Assembly (NCBI GenBank): GCA_026225945.1
Contig: JAMJFZ010001258.1
Span: 4,695,501 to 4,759,500 of the forward strand
From: Cricetomys ansorgei
Taxonomy: Eukaryota > Chordata > Mammalia > Rodentia > Nesomyidae
Direction: 5' to 3'
DNA: 64,000 bases
Shown here: positions 1-10,672 of the stretch, in pieces
Layout: each line of letters begins with the position of its first letter
Position numbering within the stretch: the first letter of the stretch is position 1
Program-made: the position numbers and the translations under genes
The notes under the pieces: generated by a model
The model's database searches: none
Seen by the model: only the letters and a program-made list of their open reading frames with translations
What the model was told of the DNA's origin: nothing

Positions 1-39
1 GCATGAACATGGAAGGGAATCAAATGTATGTCTTGAGGG

Positions 40-314
40 TTGGGGAGATAGTTTAGTGGATATGAGAGCTTGCTGTGTAAAGAGGAGGACTTCAGTTCAA
101 ATCCCCATCACCCACATGAAAGAAGGATGGTGGAGATATGGGGATCCATGGGCCTTACTGGGGTTTGCCAACCTCGCTCCAGTTTCAGTAAGAGACCCTG
201 TCTCAAGGGAATAAAGTGGAGCAGGGCACCAGAATTCTTCCTCTGGCCTCTGCATCTATGCACACACACGTTCACATTCAACATACACACATACACACAC
301 ATACACATACATAC

Positions 315-358
<44 letters not shown>

Positions 359-376
359 TCAACACACACACACACA
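40..376 (+). repeat. tRNA-derived SINE (RSINE1/B4 type) with (CA)n tail
   Basis: ggggagatagtttagtggat (head), then cagttcaaatccccatcacc, cagtaagagaccctgtctca, and ttcctctggcctctgcatct lead into CA dinucleotides (261-376). Confidence 0.7.
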
Positions 377-647
377 ATTGCTTCTTGAAAAGAAACAGGA
401 GTTCCTTTCTTAGGCAGTAACTATTTCTCCTGGGTTGCTAGATAAAGCAGTATATTTTAGAAAACACAAGCCTTGTTCCCAGTTCCATTTTTCAGTGGAC
501 TGCATCAGGTCTGAGAGTAGAAAGGTCAAGGTAACAGACTGAACGTGATTTGTGCTTTCACATTTCTGTGCATTGTCTGGTGCTAGAGTCATCGTGAAGT
601 AAGAGAAACGTTATTCCTTTACAGTCACAGGTAAAAAATATTGGAAA

Positions 648-682
648 AGTGTGTGTGTGTCTCTCTGTGTGTGTGTGTGTGG
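648..682 (+). repeat. Short (TG)n tract
   Basis: TG dinucleotides interrupted by tctctctg. Confidence 0.9.
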
Positions 683-1036
683 TAGTGATACATTCAATGA
701 GGGTAAGTGATGTGTTTTTTAATTATTTGGCAGTGTGCATGAACTATATGGGAAATCTCAAAGAATGGATTTCTCTTCTTTAGGAAAACCAAGTCACCAT
801 GGGTGGGCGTATGCCCATGTGACTCTTAGATGTATGTGAAGATGAGTTTTGACCCTTCTGCAAGAGTGTCTGCCTAAGCAAGAAATGCTTACTTTTCAAC
901 TTAAAAGCAGTGTAATCAAATCATACAAGCAAACTAAGGGCATCTTGTTCTGAACTCGGTGAAGTATGCTTTTACTTTTCATGTTTTAGAAGACTCAGAA
1001 AACTTCTACAAATCAGTTTTATTTTATAAAAAGCAC

Positions 1037-1190
1037 CTTGCAGGAGCTAAGTGTGATAGCTTACGCCATAATCCTGTAATTTGGGAAGCGGAGGCAGGAG
1101 GATTGTCGTGCATTTGAGCCTGGAAAACATAGTGAGTTCCAGTCTAGTCTGGGCTACGTAGTGAGGTACTGTCTCTAGTTAGCAAAAAAA
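1037..1190 (+). repeat. Old B1 SINE, sense
   Basis: gtgatagcttacgccataat, gcggaggcaggaggattgtc, ctagtctgggctacgtagtg and gaggtactgtctc: a + strand B1, diverged. Confidence 0.75.
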
Positions 1191-1796
1191 ATCCAGTCTT
1201 TTCACTGTCTTACCTGCCGTTTGCATGCACACACATTTGGAAAAACACAAAGCTCATTATCAAAGAACTTAGAACCTTCTTTCTTCCATGGCCCCCAGAC
1301 GTCCGCTTTTCACTAATTGTGTTCGACCCAGAACATTCTGGCAGCCAACCAGGAAGAAGGGCTTAAGTTGATCCATTTCATTTGGGGAGAAAAGGAAGCC
1401 CGGATGCTAGGTGTGACCTGTAGTGGCATGTAGTTTCATAGTGTTCCAGCAGGCTCCTGGCCGTTAGAGCATGTTGACTGGAAGTCCCAGTCTTGAAGAT
1501 GACAAACTCAAGAGTCCAAGGGGCTGTGTTGGACGGCGCCATCAGCAGCTGCGGAGGGAACGCAGTCTAGCGAGGCGTGTTGTTTGATTTAGCATGTCTT
1601 GTCAGGGCATGAGTGGGGGGGGGATGGGATTAGACAGCCAGGCAGACAGGCAGATAAACTATAAATATCTGGTAGTGCCTCAAATACCACACAGCTCACT
1701 CTGTTAATAACTAGCCAAGGCCATGAAGGAGACTACACGACACAACACATTTGATATTCATAGAATAGTCATAGGGCTCAATAGCTTACAAAGAGA

Positions 1797-1862
1797 TTCT
1801 CTCTCTCTCTCTCCCTCTCTCTCCCTCTCCCTCTCCCTCTCTCTCACACACACACACACACT
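1797..1862 (+). repeat. (TC)n/(CTCTCC)n/(CA)n tract
   Basis: A pyrimidine run passing directly into CA dinucleotides. Confidence 0.9.
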
Positions 1863-2690
1863 TTAAGATAAAGCTACTAACACAAAACTAGAAAGCAGAA
1901 AACAAAAACCACGGAGGCCACCACCCACCAAATGATAACAAACTTAGATCCTTATCTCTCCTCCAAACTTACCTCCCCCCCCCCATTTTGCTTATTTGCT
2001 TATTATATTTGATCAAAAACATTCTGGCAGCCAAGTAAAACGGAGCGCTCCAGTTACCAATTTTTAGTTTGGTGGGGGAAAAAAAACCGCCTGACTACTT
2101 AAATTTGATCCAAGTATTTTGTCTAAGGAAACGTGTGTGCTGGAGTCTAGTGTGGATCTCTAGAAGGTAGACCCTTGCCTCTGAGGAGGCCCCGGGGAGA
2201 GAGTGTTGTGGTCCCAAGGGGTTTCATAGGACAGTTTCATGATGGCTCACAGATGAGAAGCCGCTGATTCTGTCCAGGGAAGGTCTAGGAGGAAGGAGGA
2301 CTCGGGGACTTCCAAGAGAAGGCACAGCTGACTCGATTTCCCACGTACCTCCTCATTCAGGGGCTGCCGGCTTCGTGAAAGAAGGTTTTCCTTTATGAGA
2401 GCTGGAGAGTTGATGTAGGGGAAGGAAAAACTAAAATGAGAACCATAATCCTTATTTTTCAGTATATATTTACCCCATTTTGGAGACTGAGAGCAACACA
2501 AAGGTCCTCTTCACAAAGTTACAAAAGGTTTTATTCTACTTGATTTCTGGTTCACATCACTGCGTAGATCTGCTCTTGGGTCTAAGCAAAGTAATAGTTG
2601 AGACTAATGATATAGAACCACTTCCTTGGCACGAGTTAAAGCATGCATATTCAATAACAACATTGGAGAGTCTCTTGGCTTATCTGATAT

Positions 2691-2851
2691 GATGATGATG
2701 ATGATGATGATGATGGTGATGGTGATGGTGATGGTGATGATGATGATGATGATGGTGATGGTGATGGTGATGATGGTGGTGATGATGATGGTGGTGATGA
2801 TGATGATGGTGATGATGATGATGGTGATGATGATGATGATGGTGATGATGG

Positions 2852-2882
<31 letters not shown>

Positions 2883-2969
2883 GGTGATGATGATGATGAT
2901 GGTGATGATGGTGATGATGGTGATGATGATGGTGATGATGATGATGGTGATGATGAGGATGATGATGGT
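2691..2969 (+). repeat. (ATG/GTG)n trinucleotide array, about 93 triplets
   Basis: GAT and GGT triplets in varied order, open in multiple frames (Met/Val runs on +, His runs on -). It lies in intron 9, 245 bases before exon 10. Not coding. Confidence 0.97.
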
Positions 2970-3213
2970 AGGTCATATATGATATAATGTAATGCGATGT
3001 AATGTAATATATTATATATGTGTGTTTATAGTGGTCCAGCCTCCAGGATCTAGTATCTCATTCACCACATGGTACTGTGCATCCCTGGAGTCACTGGACT
3101 GAGCAGTGTGGATGACCTTTTCTGAGATCAGTCTCTTGAGATATCACTGCTAAGCACCGTCCATGCCAGGAGGGACACGTTATACTGATCAATGTTTTCC
3201 ATTGACTCATCAG

Positions 3214-3318
3214 ATGTACTCAGAAGACTGTGATGAACCCAGGGGGAAGGGCAGCTTCCCGGCCATGATCACCCCAGCGTATCAGAACGCCAAGAAGGCC
3301 CATGAACTAGCTAGTGAT
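3214..3318 (+). CDS. Nrap: Nrap exon 10, single nebulin repeat
   Basis: This 105-bp, 35-codon exon lies between an acceptor ending cag and a gtaagt donor. It contains a GKGSFPAMITPAYQ core and ends HELASD, so the SD of the actin-binding motif falls at the exon end and is completed by IKY in the next exon. The first codon happens to be ATG, but this is an internal exon and not a start site: the preceding bases are a pyrimidine-rich acceptor, and the family protein has about 295 residues before this point. Confidence 0.95.
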
Positions 3319-4251
3319 GTAAGTACTGGCAGAGCCACGGAGGCGGCAGAGTGTGGACACCGATGGCTTTGCTCACTGAGAGCCGCACACAGACGCACCT
3401 GTCTCTAGGAGGCAAACCAGAGCAGCATGCTGGCCTAGCCGAATGCCAAGCCTGTGGGGTCTCCTTGATCTGTTTGTAGACTTTGCTCGCAGTTATCTCT
3501 TTGCCCGGAAATGAAGTTGGACAAGCTGCACTGCCATTTAGGTCATCTGAAGAAGTACAAACACTGGTCCAAGCAGATAAGCTTGAGGAAGAGTCTTTGC
3601 CAAAACTCCATTGTGAAAGCGAGCCTTTCAGAGGAAAAGCTCACTGAAAGAAGTCATGTGATTATCAAATCGGGTGTGATCTAGTCAGTGATAAGTGGTT
3701 TTCATTTGGGGAATGCTAGGTAGCTGCCAGTCCTTGAGATAAAGCTATAATTAAACTCAGCAAAGTGTGGTGCTCACCGCAGGTCTGAACATGCCAACTT
3801 GAACTTGGTCTCTGACTGGAACCTAGTGTTCCTTACCAACCCCTCCCCCCCAACCTTCTTAGCTCTGCTGCTGCTCAGTGAGGACCAGGTACGCAGAACA
3901 GCGCCACCTTGGCCCGGGGAAGGGAAGTGCAAGGCGTTAGACAAGTAGTGTTGGAGTTTAGGGCAGAATGGGGTTGGGATTTCTCTTTGTGATGATCTCC
4001 TGAAGATCTTCTCTCCCTTCTCTGGGCAGCGTTAGAGTGCAAAAAATTGGGGGAGGGGCTAGGAAAAGTTTTAATAAAACAAAAGAATCGAGTGGCTTCT
4101 AGATTTAGTAAGAGATTTTAAGAAGTCCGTAGGACTTTTCCTTCAGAGGGTTCTGTTGCGTTGATATGAGCATTAACTCCGGGGTCGTTCCGTGTTTCTC
4201 CTGCAGGGTGTGGCAGCCACAACTCAGACTCCCTCTGTGTGTTTCTTCCAG
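3319..4251 (+). other. Nrap intron 10, nothing recognised
   Basis: Unique-looking intron sequence between exons 10 and 11. I see no further nebulin module, no clear SINE and only short homopolymer runs. Confidence 0.5.
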
Positions 4252-4368
4252 ATAAAATACAGGCAGGACTTCCACAGGATGAAAGGTGCGGCCCATTTCC
4301 ACTCCCTCACTGCCCAGGACAACCTGGTTCTTCATCGAGCTCAGAGTGTGAACAAGCTCGTGAGTGAG
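4252..4368 (+). CDS. Nrap: Nrap exon 11, nebulin repeat (39 residues)
   Basis: This 117-bp exon is longer than the standard 105 bp. It starts IKYRQDF, which completes SDxxYR with exon 10. The core KGAAHFHSLTAQDNLVL and the end NKLVSE match the family closely. The acceptor is ttcttccag and the donor is gtgggt, somewhat weaker than consensus. The extra four residues lie in the middle of the module. Confidence 0.95.
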
Positions 4369-4449
4369 GTGGGTGTTGGGGAGAGCCGGACTCCTGCACG
4401 GCCCCCCTTCTCTCAGACAGATGTGGTGGCCCTGCAACCCTGGCACTCG

Positions 4450-4550
4450 CTTGACAGGCAGGGCAGGAGAGTCAGGAGTCGAAGGCCACTCTAGGTTATA
4501 TCGTGGGTTGGAGGCCAGCCTGTACTATGTGAGACCCTGCCTCATAACAG
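4450..4550 (+). repeat. B1/B4-like SINE fragment
   Basis: The run includes ggaggccagcctgtactatg followed by gagaccctgcctca, typical of the right half of B1 or B4-type rodent SINEs on the + strand. It is diverged and lacks a clear left half. Confidence 0.5.
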
Positions 4551-4603
4551 ACAAACAAATGGAAACCACACATACTAACCTCATACTACCAGTCTCCAAA
4601 TAA

Positions 4604-4605
<2 letters not shown>

Positions 4606-4649
<44 letters not shown>
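4606..4649. repeat. (TA)n microsatellite
   Basis: About 22 perfect TA dinucleotides, self-complementary and probably length-variable. Confidence 0.95.
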
Positions 4650-4653
<4 letters not shown>

Positions 4654-4764
4654 CGATCTATATCTCTGTTGGCTCAAAACTTTCTTAGAAAAAAGTATTC
4701 AGAAGTGCCAGTCAATTTTGTAGTTGTCAGAAAGAGTATTAGATGATGCAACTTTTAGAGATTT

Positions 4765-4958
4765 ACTTTTTTTTAAATTGTGTGTTTGTATGTGGCTGTG
4801 TGCATGTGAGGGCAGTGCCCCCAGCGTCCAGAAGAGGGCGCCAAGTCCCCCAGCACTGGTGTTACAGGCAGTTAGGAGCCCCTCAACTTGGGGACCAAAC
4901 TCAGGTCCTCTGGAAGAGCAGCAGGCACTCTTAACCTCTGAGCCATCTCTCCAGCATC
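4765..4958 (-). repeat. B2/B3 SINE, antisense
   Basis: Read on the minus strand it begins with the tRNA-like gagatggctcag head and the phrase 'tcttccagagg', and continues to a tail matching 'cttctggacgc', the usual B2/B3 order. It is moderately diverged. Confidence 0.75.
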
Positions 4959-5949
4959 TATGCTCCAATTTTGAAAATCATAGGTTGTTGCACTGTGTGG
5001 AATCAGTCTAGAAAGTCTGCTTCAAACGCCAGAGTTCCCTTACTCTGGACTCAGAGTGCAAAGAAGCTGTGTCTACCACGTGAGCTCCCCTTTCCTTACA
5101 GGCTGCTGGCTGCTGGAGGGCGCGCATTGCTGGAGCCACCTCACGTTTAAGTCTTTCTGAACCAGACTAGTTGGCAAGGATATATGTCCTCTGGCTCCCA
5201 GTGGCGCTTCGCAGTGCTCCTGAACTTGCGTGCTTACTGTTCAGTACTTGAAGACCTTTGAGTGGCAGCTCTGAAAACAGGAAGGATCATGGCTGTGAAA
5301 ATGCTCCGTGAATGTGTTCTCTGCAACTTGGGCATTGAGATGCAAATATCTTAGAACACTCTCCTTCTCTTACTTCTAGTGGTCAGAACTTAATCTTACA
5401 CTGAGTTGATCGGTGACCCCTCTAGCTTTTGAATGCTCAGAGCCAGGCTTTTCTGGGCCTCATGAGGAGCCCTGGACACTCTGAGGGAGTAGTTGGGTGC
5501 TGAGCACTTTGACTGCATTTTGACAGAAGTTCTAGATGATTCTAATACTCTAGGGCACATGCCAGTACACTGTGGCCGTAGTGTCAGATCTAGCTCACAG
5601 CCCATTTTTATAAATGAAGCTGTGTTTAGGACATAGCACACTGCACACGCTTATGTATCGCCTTTGGCAGCCTTTAGGCTCTCACGGTAAGTTTGAGCAC
5701 TTGACAAAGAGGCTATGTGGCGGGCTGAGTTGAAATATTTACTGTCTGATCATTTTGTTAGCTCTGGGGACTGTTGTCATCATTGGGCCATTTCCTTTTT
5801 CTTATTGGAAAAGGAAAGTACCCGGCCTGATACAGAGATCTCAGGGACTGAAGTAGAACTAGAGTCTGTGGTAGGTGGGAGCCAGGGGCAGTTGGACCAC
5901 CAGGAAGAGCACAGTCGGCGCTCTTTGCTATGTGAACATACAGAAGCGA

Positions 5950-6305
5950 ACGCGCGACCCGAGGAGATGGGTCAGTGGGTGAAGTGCTTGGTGCACAGAT
6001 GCGAGGACCGGAGGCTGGATCCCTGCCACCCAGTTAAAAGCCAGAATAACTCCAACACTGTGGGTGGGTGGGGGGGGGGGGGTAGGGGAGAGCAGAGACA
6101 GCTGTGTCCCGGGAGCTTGCTGTCCAATCAGTGTAGCTGATCAGAAAATTCCAGGTTCAGCAAGAGGCCGTGTCTCAAAAAATAAGGTGGAGAGTAATAA
6201 AAACAACACCCAGCGTCGACCTCCGGCCTCCTCACGGGAACTCGCGGGTGTGTTTGTGTCATAGGCATGCACGGAGACAGAGACACAGAAGCACACACAC
6301 ACAAT
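5950..6305 (+). repeat. RSINE1/B4-type SINE with G-run
   Basis: A tRNA-like head (gagatgggtcagtgggtgaa) is followed by a body with gttcagcaagaggccgtgtc, then aaggtggagag and a CA-rich tail. This is the order of RSINE1/B4 elements. A run of 13 G (6070-6082) interrupts the middle. Confidence 0.7.
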
Positions 6306-6334
6306 TAAAAATGCTTAATCCTTAAAAATATCTT

Positions 6335-6515
6335 AGTGTATCTGGATTACGTGTGTCTGACTGTATGCTTATGGACCACATGCATGCCTGGAGGTCAGAA
6401 GAGTCGTTGGGTTCCCTGGAACCAGAGATCCTCCTGCTGGGTGCTGGGAACTGAATCCAGGTCCTCTGCAAGAGCAGTGGCCTCTTAACACGCAGCCGTT
6501 TCTCTAGCCCCCACT
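6335..6515 (-). repeat. B3-like SINE, antisense
   Basis: The + strand reads ggaggtcagaagag, then gtgctgggaactgaa, ggtcctctgcaagagcag and tttctctagccc, the reverse of a B3 element. The head is at the right-hand end. Confidence 0.7.
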
Positions 6516-7500
6516 CTAAAATAAGGACAATATGTATCTCTAGAATTAGAATTCAAATGCATACACGCTTTTGCATTTTTAACTATATATTATGCTGTCA
6601 GCATTAAAATACACCTTGCATAATTTTAAAAGGCATAGCTCCACCACATGGCTTTATCAGACATGATAACAATCCAAGCTGTATTTCCTTTGGTGAGTGG
6701 CCCCACGGGAACTCTGTGTTTCATTTTGCCCTTATGATTATCCAGTAAGATGAGCCAGCTCTGTGTCTCTTAATGGGACTCACGTTAGCTGCTTTCTGTG
6801 ATTATCCGGGTCTGACTTAGTCTACTTGCTAACAATAGCCTCAGGTCCTGCACCCAGGCACCCTGGGAGCTTGAATACCAGCCCATTTTATGTTAAAGAT
6901 GGCCTGCCTCAGAGTGGGCTCCTTCATGATGCCCCTTTGTAAAGCATTCTCGTTAAATTTCCTTGATGTGTTTACAGAGAGACAGGCATGTGTATGTACA
7001 GTGGGGAGTTTCTCAAGTGGACTCATCTGTGTACCGAGCTCTCGGAAGAAACAGGACATGGCTTGAAGTCTGGGTGTCACAAAACACCCAGGATGTTTCA
7101 CCCCAAGAGTACCCACCACATTTCTAAAACCATTTTTGCCACTGTCATTATTGTTACCACTTGATGCTGCAGAGCAAGCCCAGAGCCCCATCTGGGGAGA
7201 CTCTCTGTTACAGAGTTACACCCCAATGCCTGTTTTATAGTTCTTGAACTATGTGAAGCATTACAGTACCTGTTATTGAGAAGGACTATGTATTTGTGAT
7301 TTTCAGAATGGAGTAATTTGCTTTATTATTTATTTTATAAAGGAAAACAAGCACACACACTTTCAGTATCCTCTGCCCACTTTAAACCTTGGGCTGAAAG
7401 TCTGTAAAAAAAAAAAAAATTCCCAGTCAAGTCTTGGGGATGTTTTCAAGAATGACTTCTGGTTTGGTTCTATTAAGCACCTGGTGTTTTGTTTTCCAAG

Positions 7501-7605
7501 GTGGAGTATAAGAAGGATCTAGAAAATAGTAAAGGTCACAGTATCAACTACTGTGAGACACCCCAGTTCAGGAACGTGAGCAAGATCTCAAAATTCACCA
7601 GCGAT
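7501..7605 (+). CDS. Nrap: Nrap exon 12, nebulin repeat; likely muscle-type cassette exon
   Basis: A 105-bp, 35-codon exon: VEYKKDLENSKGH, then INYCETPQFRNVSKISKF, ending TSD before a gtgagt donor. The acceptor ends in aag rather than the cag or tag seen at most other exons. Counting back from the terminal exon as 42 makes this exon 12. Published work on human and mouse N-RAP reports one nebulin repeat encoded by exon 12 as included in skeletal and skipped in cardiac muscle. Length and phase (0-0) fit a frame-neutral cassette; alternative use here is inference. Confidence 0.93.
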
Positions 7606-8007
7606 GTGAGTTGTCACCTAAGCATCTATGTGGGCACATTTTGTGAGTTGGGCTTCCAGGTCTTCTGAGAGACAATCTTTGTGCCTATATCCCTGTCTTG
7701 GAGAAGCACTGCCTCCCAGGCCATGAGTTTTGGTCAAGAGTGCCTTCTGGGATTAGTCTGCTTATTATCAAATGATGTCATAACCCCACCCTCCCCTGCC
7801 TGCCCGTACGTGACCGAGTCCTCAAGGCAGGGCCGTGTATAGCCTATTTGTGGGGCGCAGTGGCTGTTCCCGGTGCTGAATGCTGGCATGGAGCCCGTTT
7901 GAGCTTGCGGTGTCTGCTGGCACTGTGACTTTGTGCGCCTGAGTTAATATATGATCTCAGTTAACCAAGTCTTTGCATGTCACTGTCTCCTTGTCTGAAT
8001 GTAGTCA

Positions 8008-8125
8008 GCGCTCTGAATCCATGGCATTTACACCTGCAGACTCAACTAACCACAGAATGAAGATATTTGAAAAGGAGGTTGGGTCTGTGTATCTGTACTA
8101 AACACGTGTAGGCTTTTCTCTTATG
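8008..8125 (-). mobile_element. MER2/Tigger-like DNA transposon fragment, reversed
   Basis: The segment runs ctgcagactcaactaaccac, then aagatatttgaaaagg, then tactaaacacgtgtaggctt. Its reverse complement closely resembles part of the copy at 8405-8735, which identifies it as a truncated copy in opposite orientation. The family name rests on my memory of MER2 termini. Confidence 0.6.
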
Positions 8126-8404
8126 ATTTTTCCTTTAAAAATTCAGCATATCTATTTAGGTAGAATTTTTTTTTATGTCAGCTGAAGAGCCAGATAAGAT
8201 TTTCCTATTTTGCGTATGTCCAGAGGTGTGCTAGAGTGTCCTTTACAAATTTGGATATCCTCAGAGAAGGTGTGAATATGTATCCATTTCAATTTTCTTT
8301 CATTTGCTAACTGGCATTTAGGACATGACCCATGTTTTACATGTCCTAGTGATCAGTTTTCCATCATGAAATTTGACAATCATCAAATTCTATTCTTTGT
8401 GTAG

Positions 8405-8735
8405 AACCATCCCTCCATATCCATGGGGGATTGGTTCAGGGGCCTCTTGGTAGATGCTAGATGCCAGTCCTAGATACCAAATTATATAAAATGGTGAAGA
8501 ACGTTTTATACAACGGAACCTAGCCTTTGCGTAGACTTCAGCTCCTCTCCAAATGACTTAGAATACCTAATGTATCAAAAGTCTACATAGATACGTCACA
8601 CTGAATTTTTGAAGGAAAAAGGACAAGAGAAAAGCCTACATATGTTTAGTACAAGCTTCTATTCAAATATCTTCATTCTGTGGCTAGTCGAGTCCGCAGA
8701 TGGAGATGCCGTGGACACAGGGGCTGACTGACGAG
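8405..8735 (+). mobile_element. MER2/Tigger-like DNA transposon, near full length
   Basis: It starts ccatccctccatatccatgg with gggattggttcagg, passes through an AT-rich centre, and ends in gcctacatatgtttagtac, then ctagtcgagtccgcagatgg. The inverted termini and length of about 330 bp fit the MER2 non-autonomous Tigger family, known to be inactive. It has no coding capacity. Confidence 0.62.
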
Positions 8736-9093
8736 GAGACCATATGACACAGGGTGACTTGGCTTGTGTGCGGTGACCACACAACCAGGGCTTGTCATTG
8801 GTTGTCCACTGCCAGCCTCACACTCACGTGGTACATGTCACACTGGAAAAGTCTGGTGCGTTTAAAAGTAGGCCTGTAAAGATGAGCAAAGGCATCCAGT
8901 CTGCTTGGTGCTCCCGTGCCCGGTGTTTCTCTGTGCTTGTCTGCTGTCTTCCCTCGAGTTCTTGTGGCTCCTTTGAAGTTTAAGTTGTTTAAATTTTTTT
9001 TTGTTTGCCGTAGTGGAATCATGTTTTACTTTTGTGTTCATTTACCTTCATCTAGTTGGGAAAATTTCATCAAAGTTTAATGTTTCTGTGTAG

Positions 9094-9201
9094 AATAAAT
9101 ATAAAGAAAACTACCAGACCCACCTGAGAGGCCACTATGAAGGGGTCGGTATGGACAGGCGCATGCTCCACGCTCTCAAAGTTGGCAGCCTGGCCAGCAA
9201 T
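9094..9201 (+). CDS. Nrap: Nrap exon 13, nebulin repeat (36 residues)
   Basis: This 108-bp exon follows a tgtttctgtgtag acceptor and has a gtgagt donor. It starts NKYKENYQ, has the glycine-rich RGHYEGVGMDRRMLHALKVG segment and ends SLASN. With TSD at the end of exon 12 it forms SDNKYK, an intact actin-binding motif; if exon 12 is skipped, the SE end of exon 11 takes its place. Confidence 0.95.
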
Positions 9202-10115
9202 GTGAGTTGAATTTAAGGGACTATGGGAATCAGCTGGTTGGGGTGTGAAGAATTTGGTTAATTAGTTTTTAACCCCCTTTAAAAATATGTATTTTTGATA
9301 TGTAAAAACAGACCTCTAGCACAATAAAGATTGTATAAAAATCTTTTAAATCTTTCAGAGGCTCAGCTAGCCTTGGTTGGCTTTCTCTGACTTGAAGGAT
9401 CTGTTAGAATTGATCCAGTAAAAAAAAAAAAAAAAAAAAGCTCAGCTTCTGAAAGGTACAGAGGAGATGGAGGAGTGTGGTTCCTATTTGAAAGGCTGTG
9501 GGATTGCAAAGCTCTAATGACTCAGAGTTGGTTAGCTGGCGGATGGCCTTGTTTTTTTAAGCCATTGGAGACACTAGCAATAGAGTAATGGGGCTAACCA
9601 AGCACACCAGGTGACAGCAGGGAAACCCCAATCTCGTCACAGATAAGCCAAGCAGACTCTAAATCTTGGAGGTGATGGGGACTTACAGAGGCAGATTCAC
9701 ATTCACAACATCCAAACGTTGAATTTCTTCTGCCCAAGGGTGCTGATGCTGACTGTTACAAAAATAACTGAAATACTCTGAAATTCTTACCTTTTCTTTA
9801 ATTTTCCTGAAATTCTCCAAGAAGCACTTTCATTGCATACCCGTGTGTGAGTGCTCATTTTAAACAAAGACGAGGGGTCTCAAAATGAAAAAGAAAGACA
9901 AGATAAATGCACTACAGATGGAAATTGACTAATTTTGGACTAATTAAAAATAAGTCGAATTAGTTGAAGGCAAAGGTGTGAACACAATGCAATTTTCTTT
10001 TGAGATGATGAAAGTGAATTAATTTTGTTTCTAATTATTTAAAAAAATATTTATGATATTCAAAAAAATGTCAGAGAGGAAGTGGGAGCTGATTTCTCTT
10101 TTCTTTGGGTTGCAG
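9202..10115 (+). other. Nrap intron 13, nothing recognised except poly(A)
   Basis: A run of 19 A (9421-9439) is the only obvious element. No SINE body is attached to it. The rest is A/T-rich intron. Confidence 0.45.
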
Positions 10116-10220
10116 GTTGCCTACAAAGCAAATTATAAACACGACATCGTGGATTTCAACTACCCAGCCACTCTCACCCCATCCTACCAAACAGCGATGA
10201 AGCTGGTTCCCCTGAAGGAT
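10116..10220 (+). CDS. Nrap: Nrap exon 14, nebulin repeat
   Basis: A 105-bp exon beginning VAYKANYKHDIVDFNY, with PATLTPSYQTAMKLVP, ending LKD before gtgagt. The module ends KD rather than SD/SE, so the serine of the motif is lost at this junction, as I recall for human NRAP. It is the last single repeat before the regular super-repeats begin. Confidence 0.95.
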
Positions 10221-10616
10221 GTGAGTCCTCCTCTACCCTTTATTCTACGCCTTGCCGTGGAGCAAGGCTTAGGCAGCAAGTTGAGGGAAATCAGTATATA
10301 GAGATTGGAAGGCCTGGGAAAGGAGCCTGTCCCTCCTCTGGGAAATCCATGCATGTATGACTAAAAACTCACTTTCTATGAACAATATGGACGGGTCTGC
10401 TCTTGTCTTGAAAATATTCTGAAGTACAATTTCTCCTCTTAGAATTCAGAGAGCTACAGCTGTTGGACATCGTCACGATAATTATTCCACAGTACTAATG
10501 ACCTTTAAAAAGTTAGAACATAGCAGGATAAAGATGGAAGTAAAATAGAGTAGCTGTAAGTTAAGAGTGAGCGGTAATGTTAACTAACCTTTTTCTCAGG
10601 GGCAGAGTGGCAAACA

Positions 10617-10672
10617 CAGATAGACAGATGGATAGACAGACAGATGGGTGGATAAATGAATAGACAGATCCC
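10617..10672 (+). repeat. GATA/GACA tetranucleotide repeat
   Basis: Degenerate agatagac, agatggat and gacagaca units over about 56 bp, an imperfect microsatellite. Confidence 0.8.

Larger units (their letters stand above)
1..3213 (+). other. Nrap intron 9 (partial), repeat-rich
   Basis: No nebulin-type exon is visible here in any frame. The stretch holds a tRNA-derived SINE with a (CA)n tail, an old B1 copy, a pyrimidine/CA tract and a long ATG/GTG triplet array, each listed separately. The remainder looks like ordinary intron sequence. The reading depends on exon 10 being the first exon in the window. Confidence 0.7.

Noticed and set aside
2626..2982. Open frames coding for Met/Val runs (+) or His runs (-)
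   Set aside because: They are translations of the ATG/GTG triplet array; no start context, splice evidence or non-repeat domain.
3214..3216. ATG at the start of exon 10 as a translation start
   Set aside because: It directly follows a pyrimidine-rich acceptor, and the family has about 295 residues before this point; internal exon.
4606..4649. (TA)n tract as a matrix-attachment or origin-like element
   Set aside because: A simple dinucleotide repeat; nothing else supports such a role.
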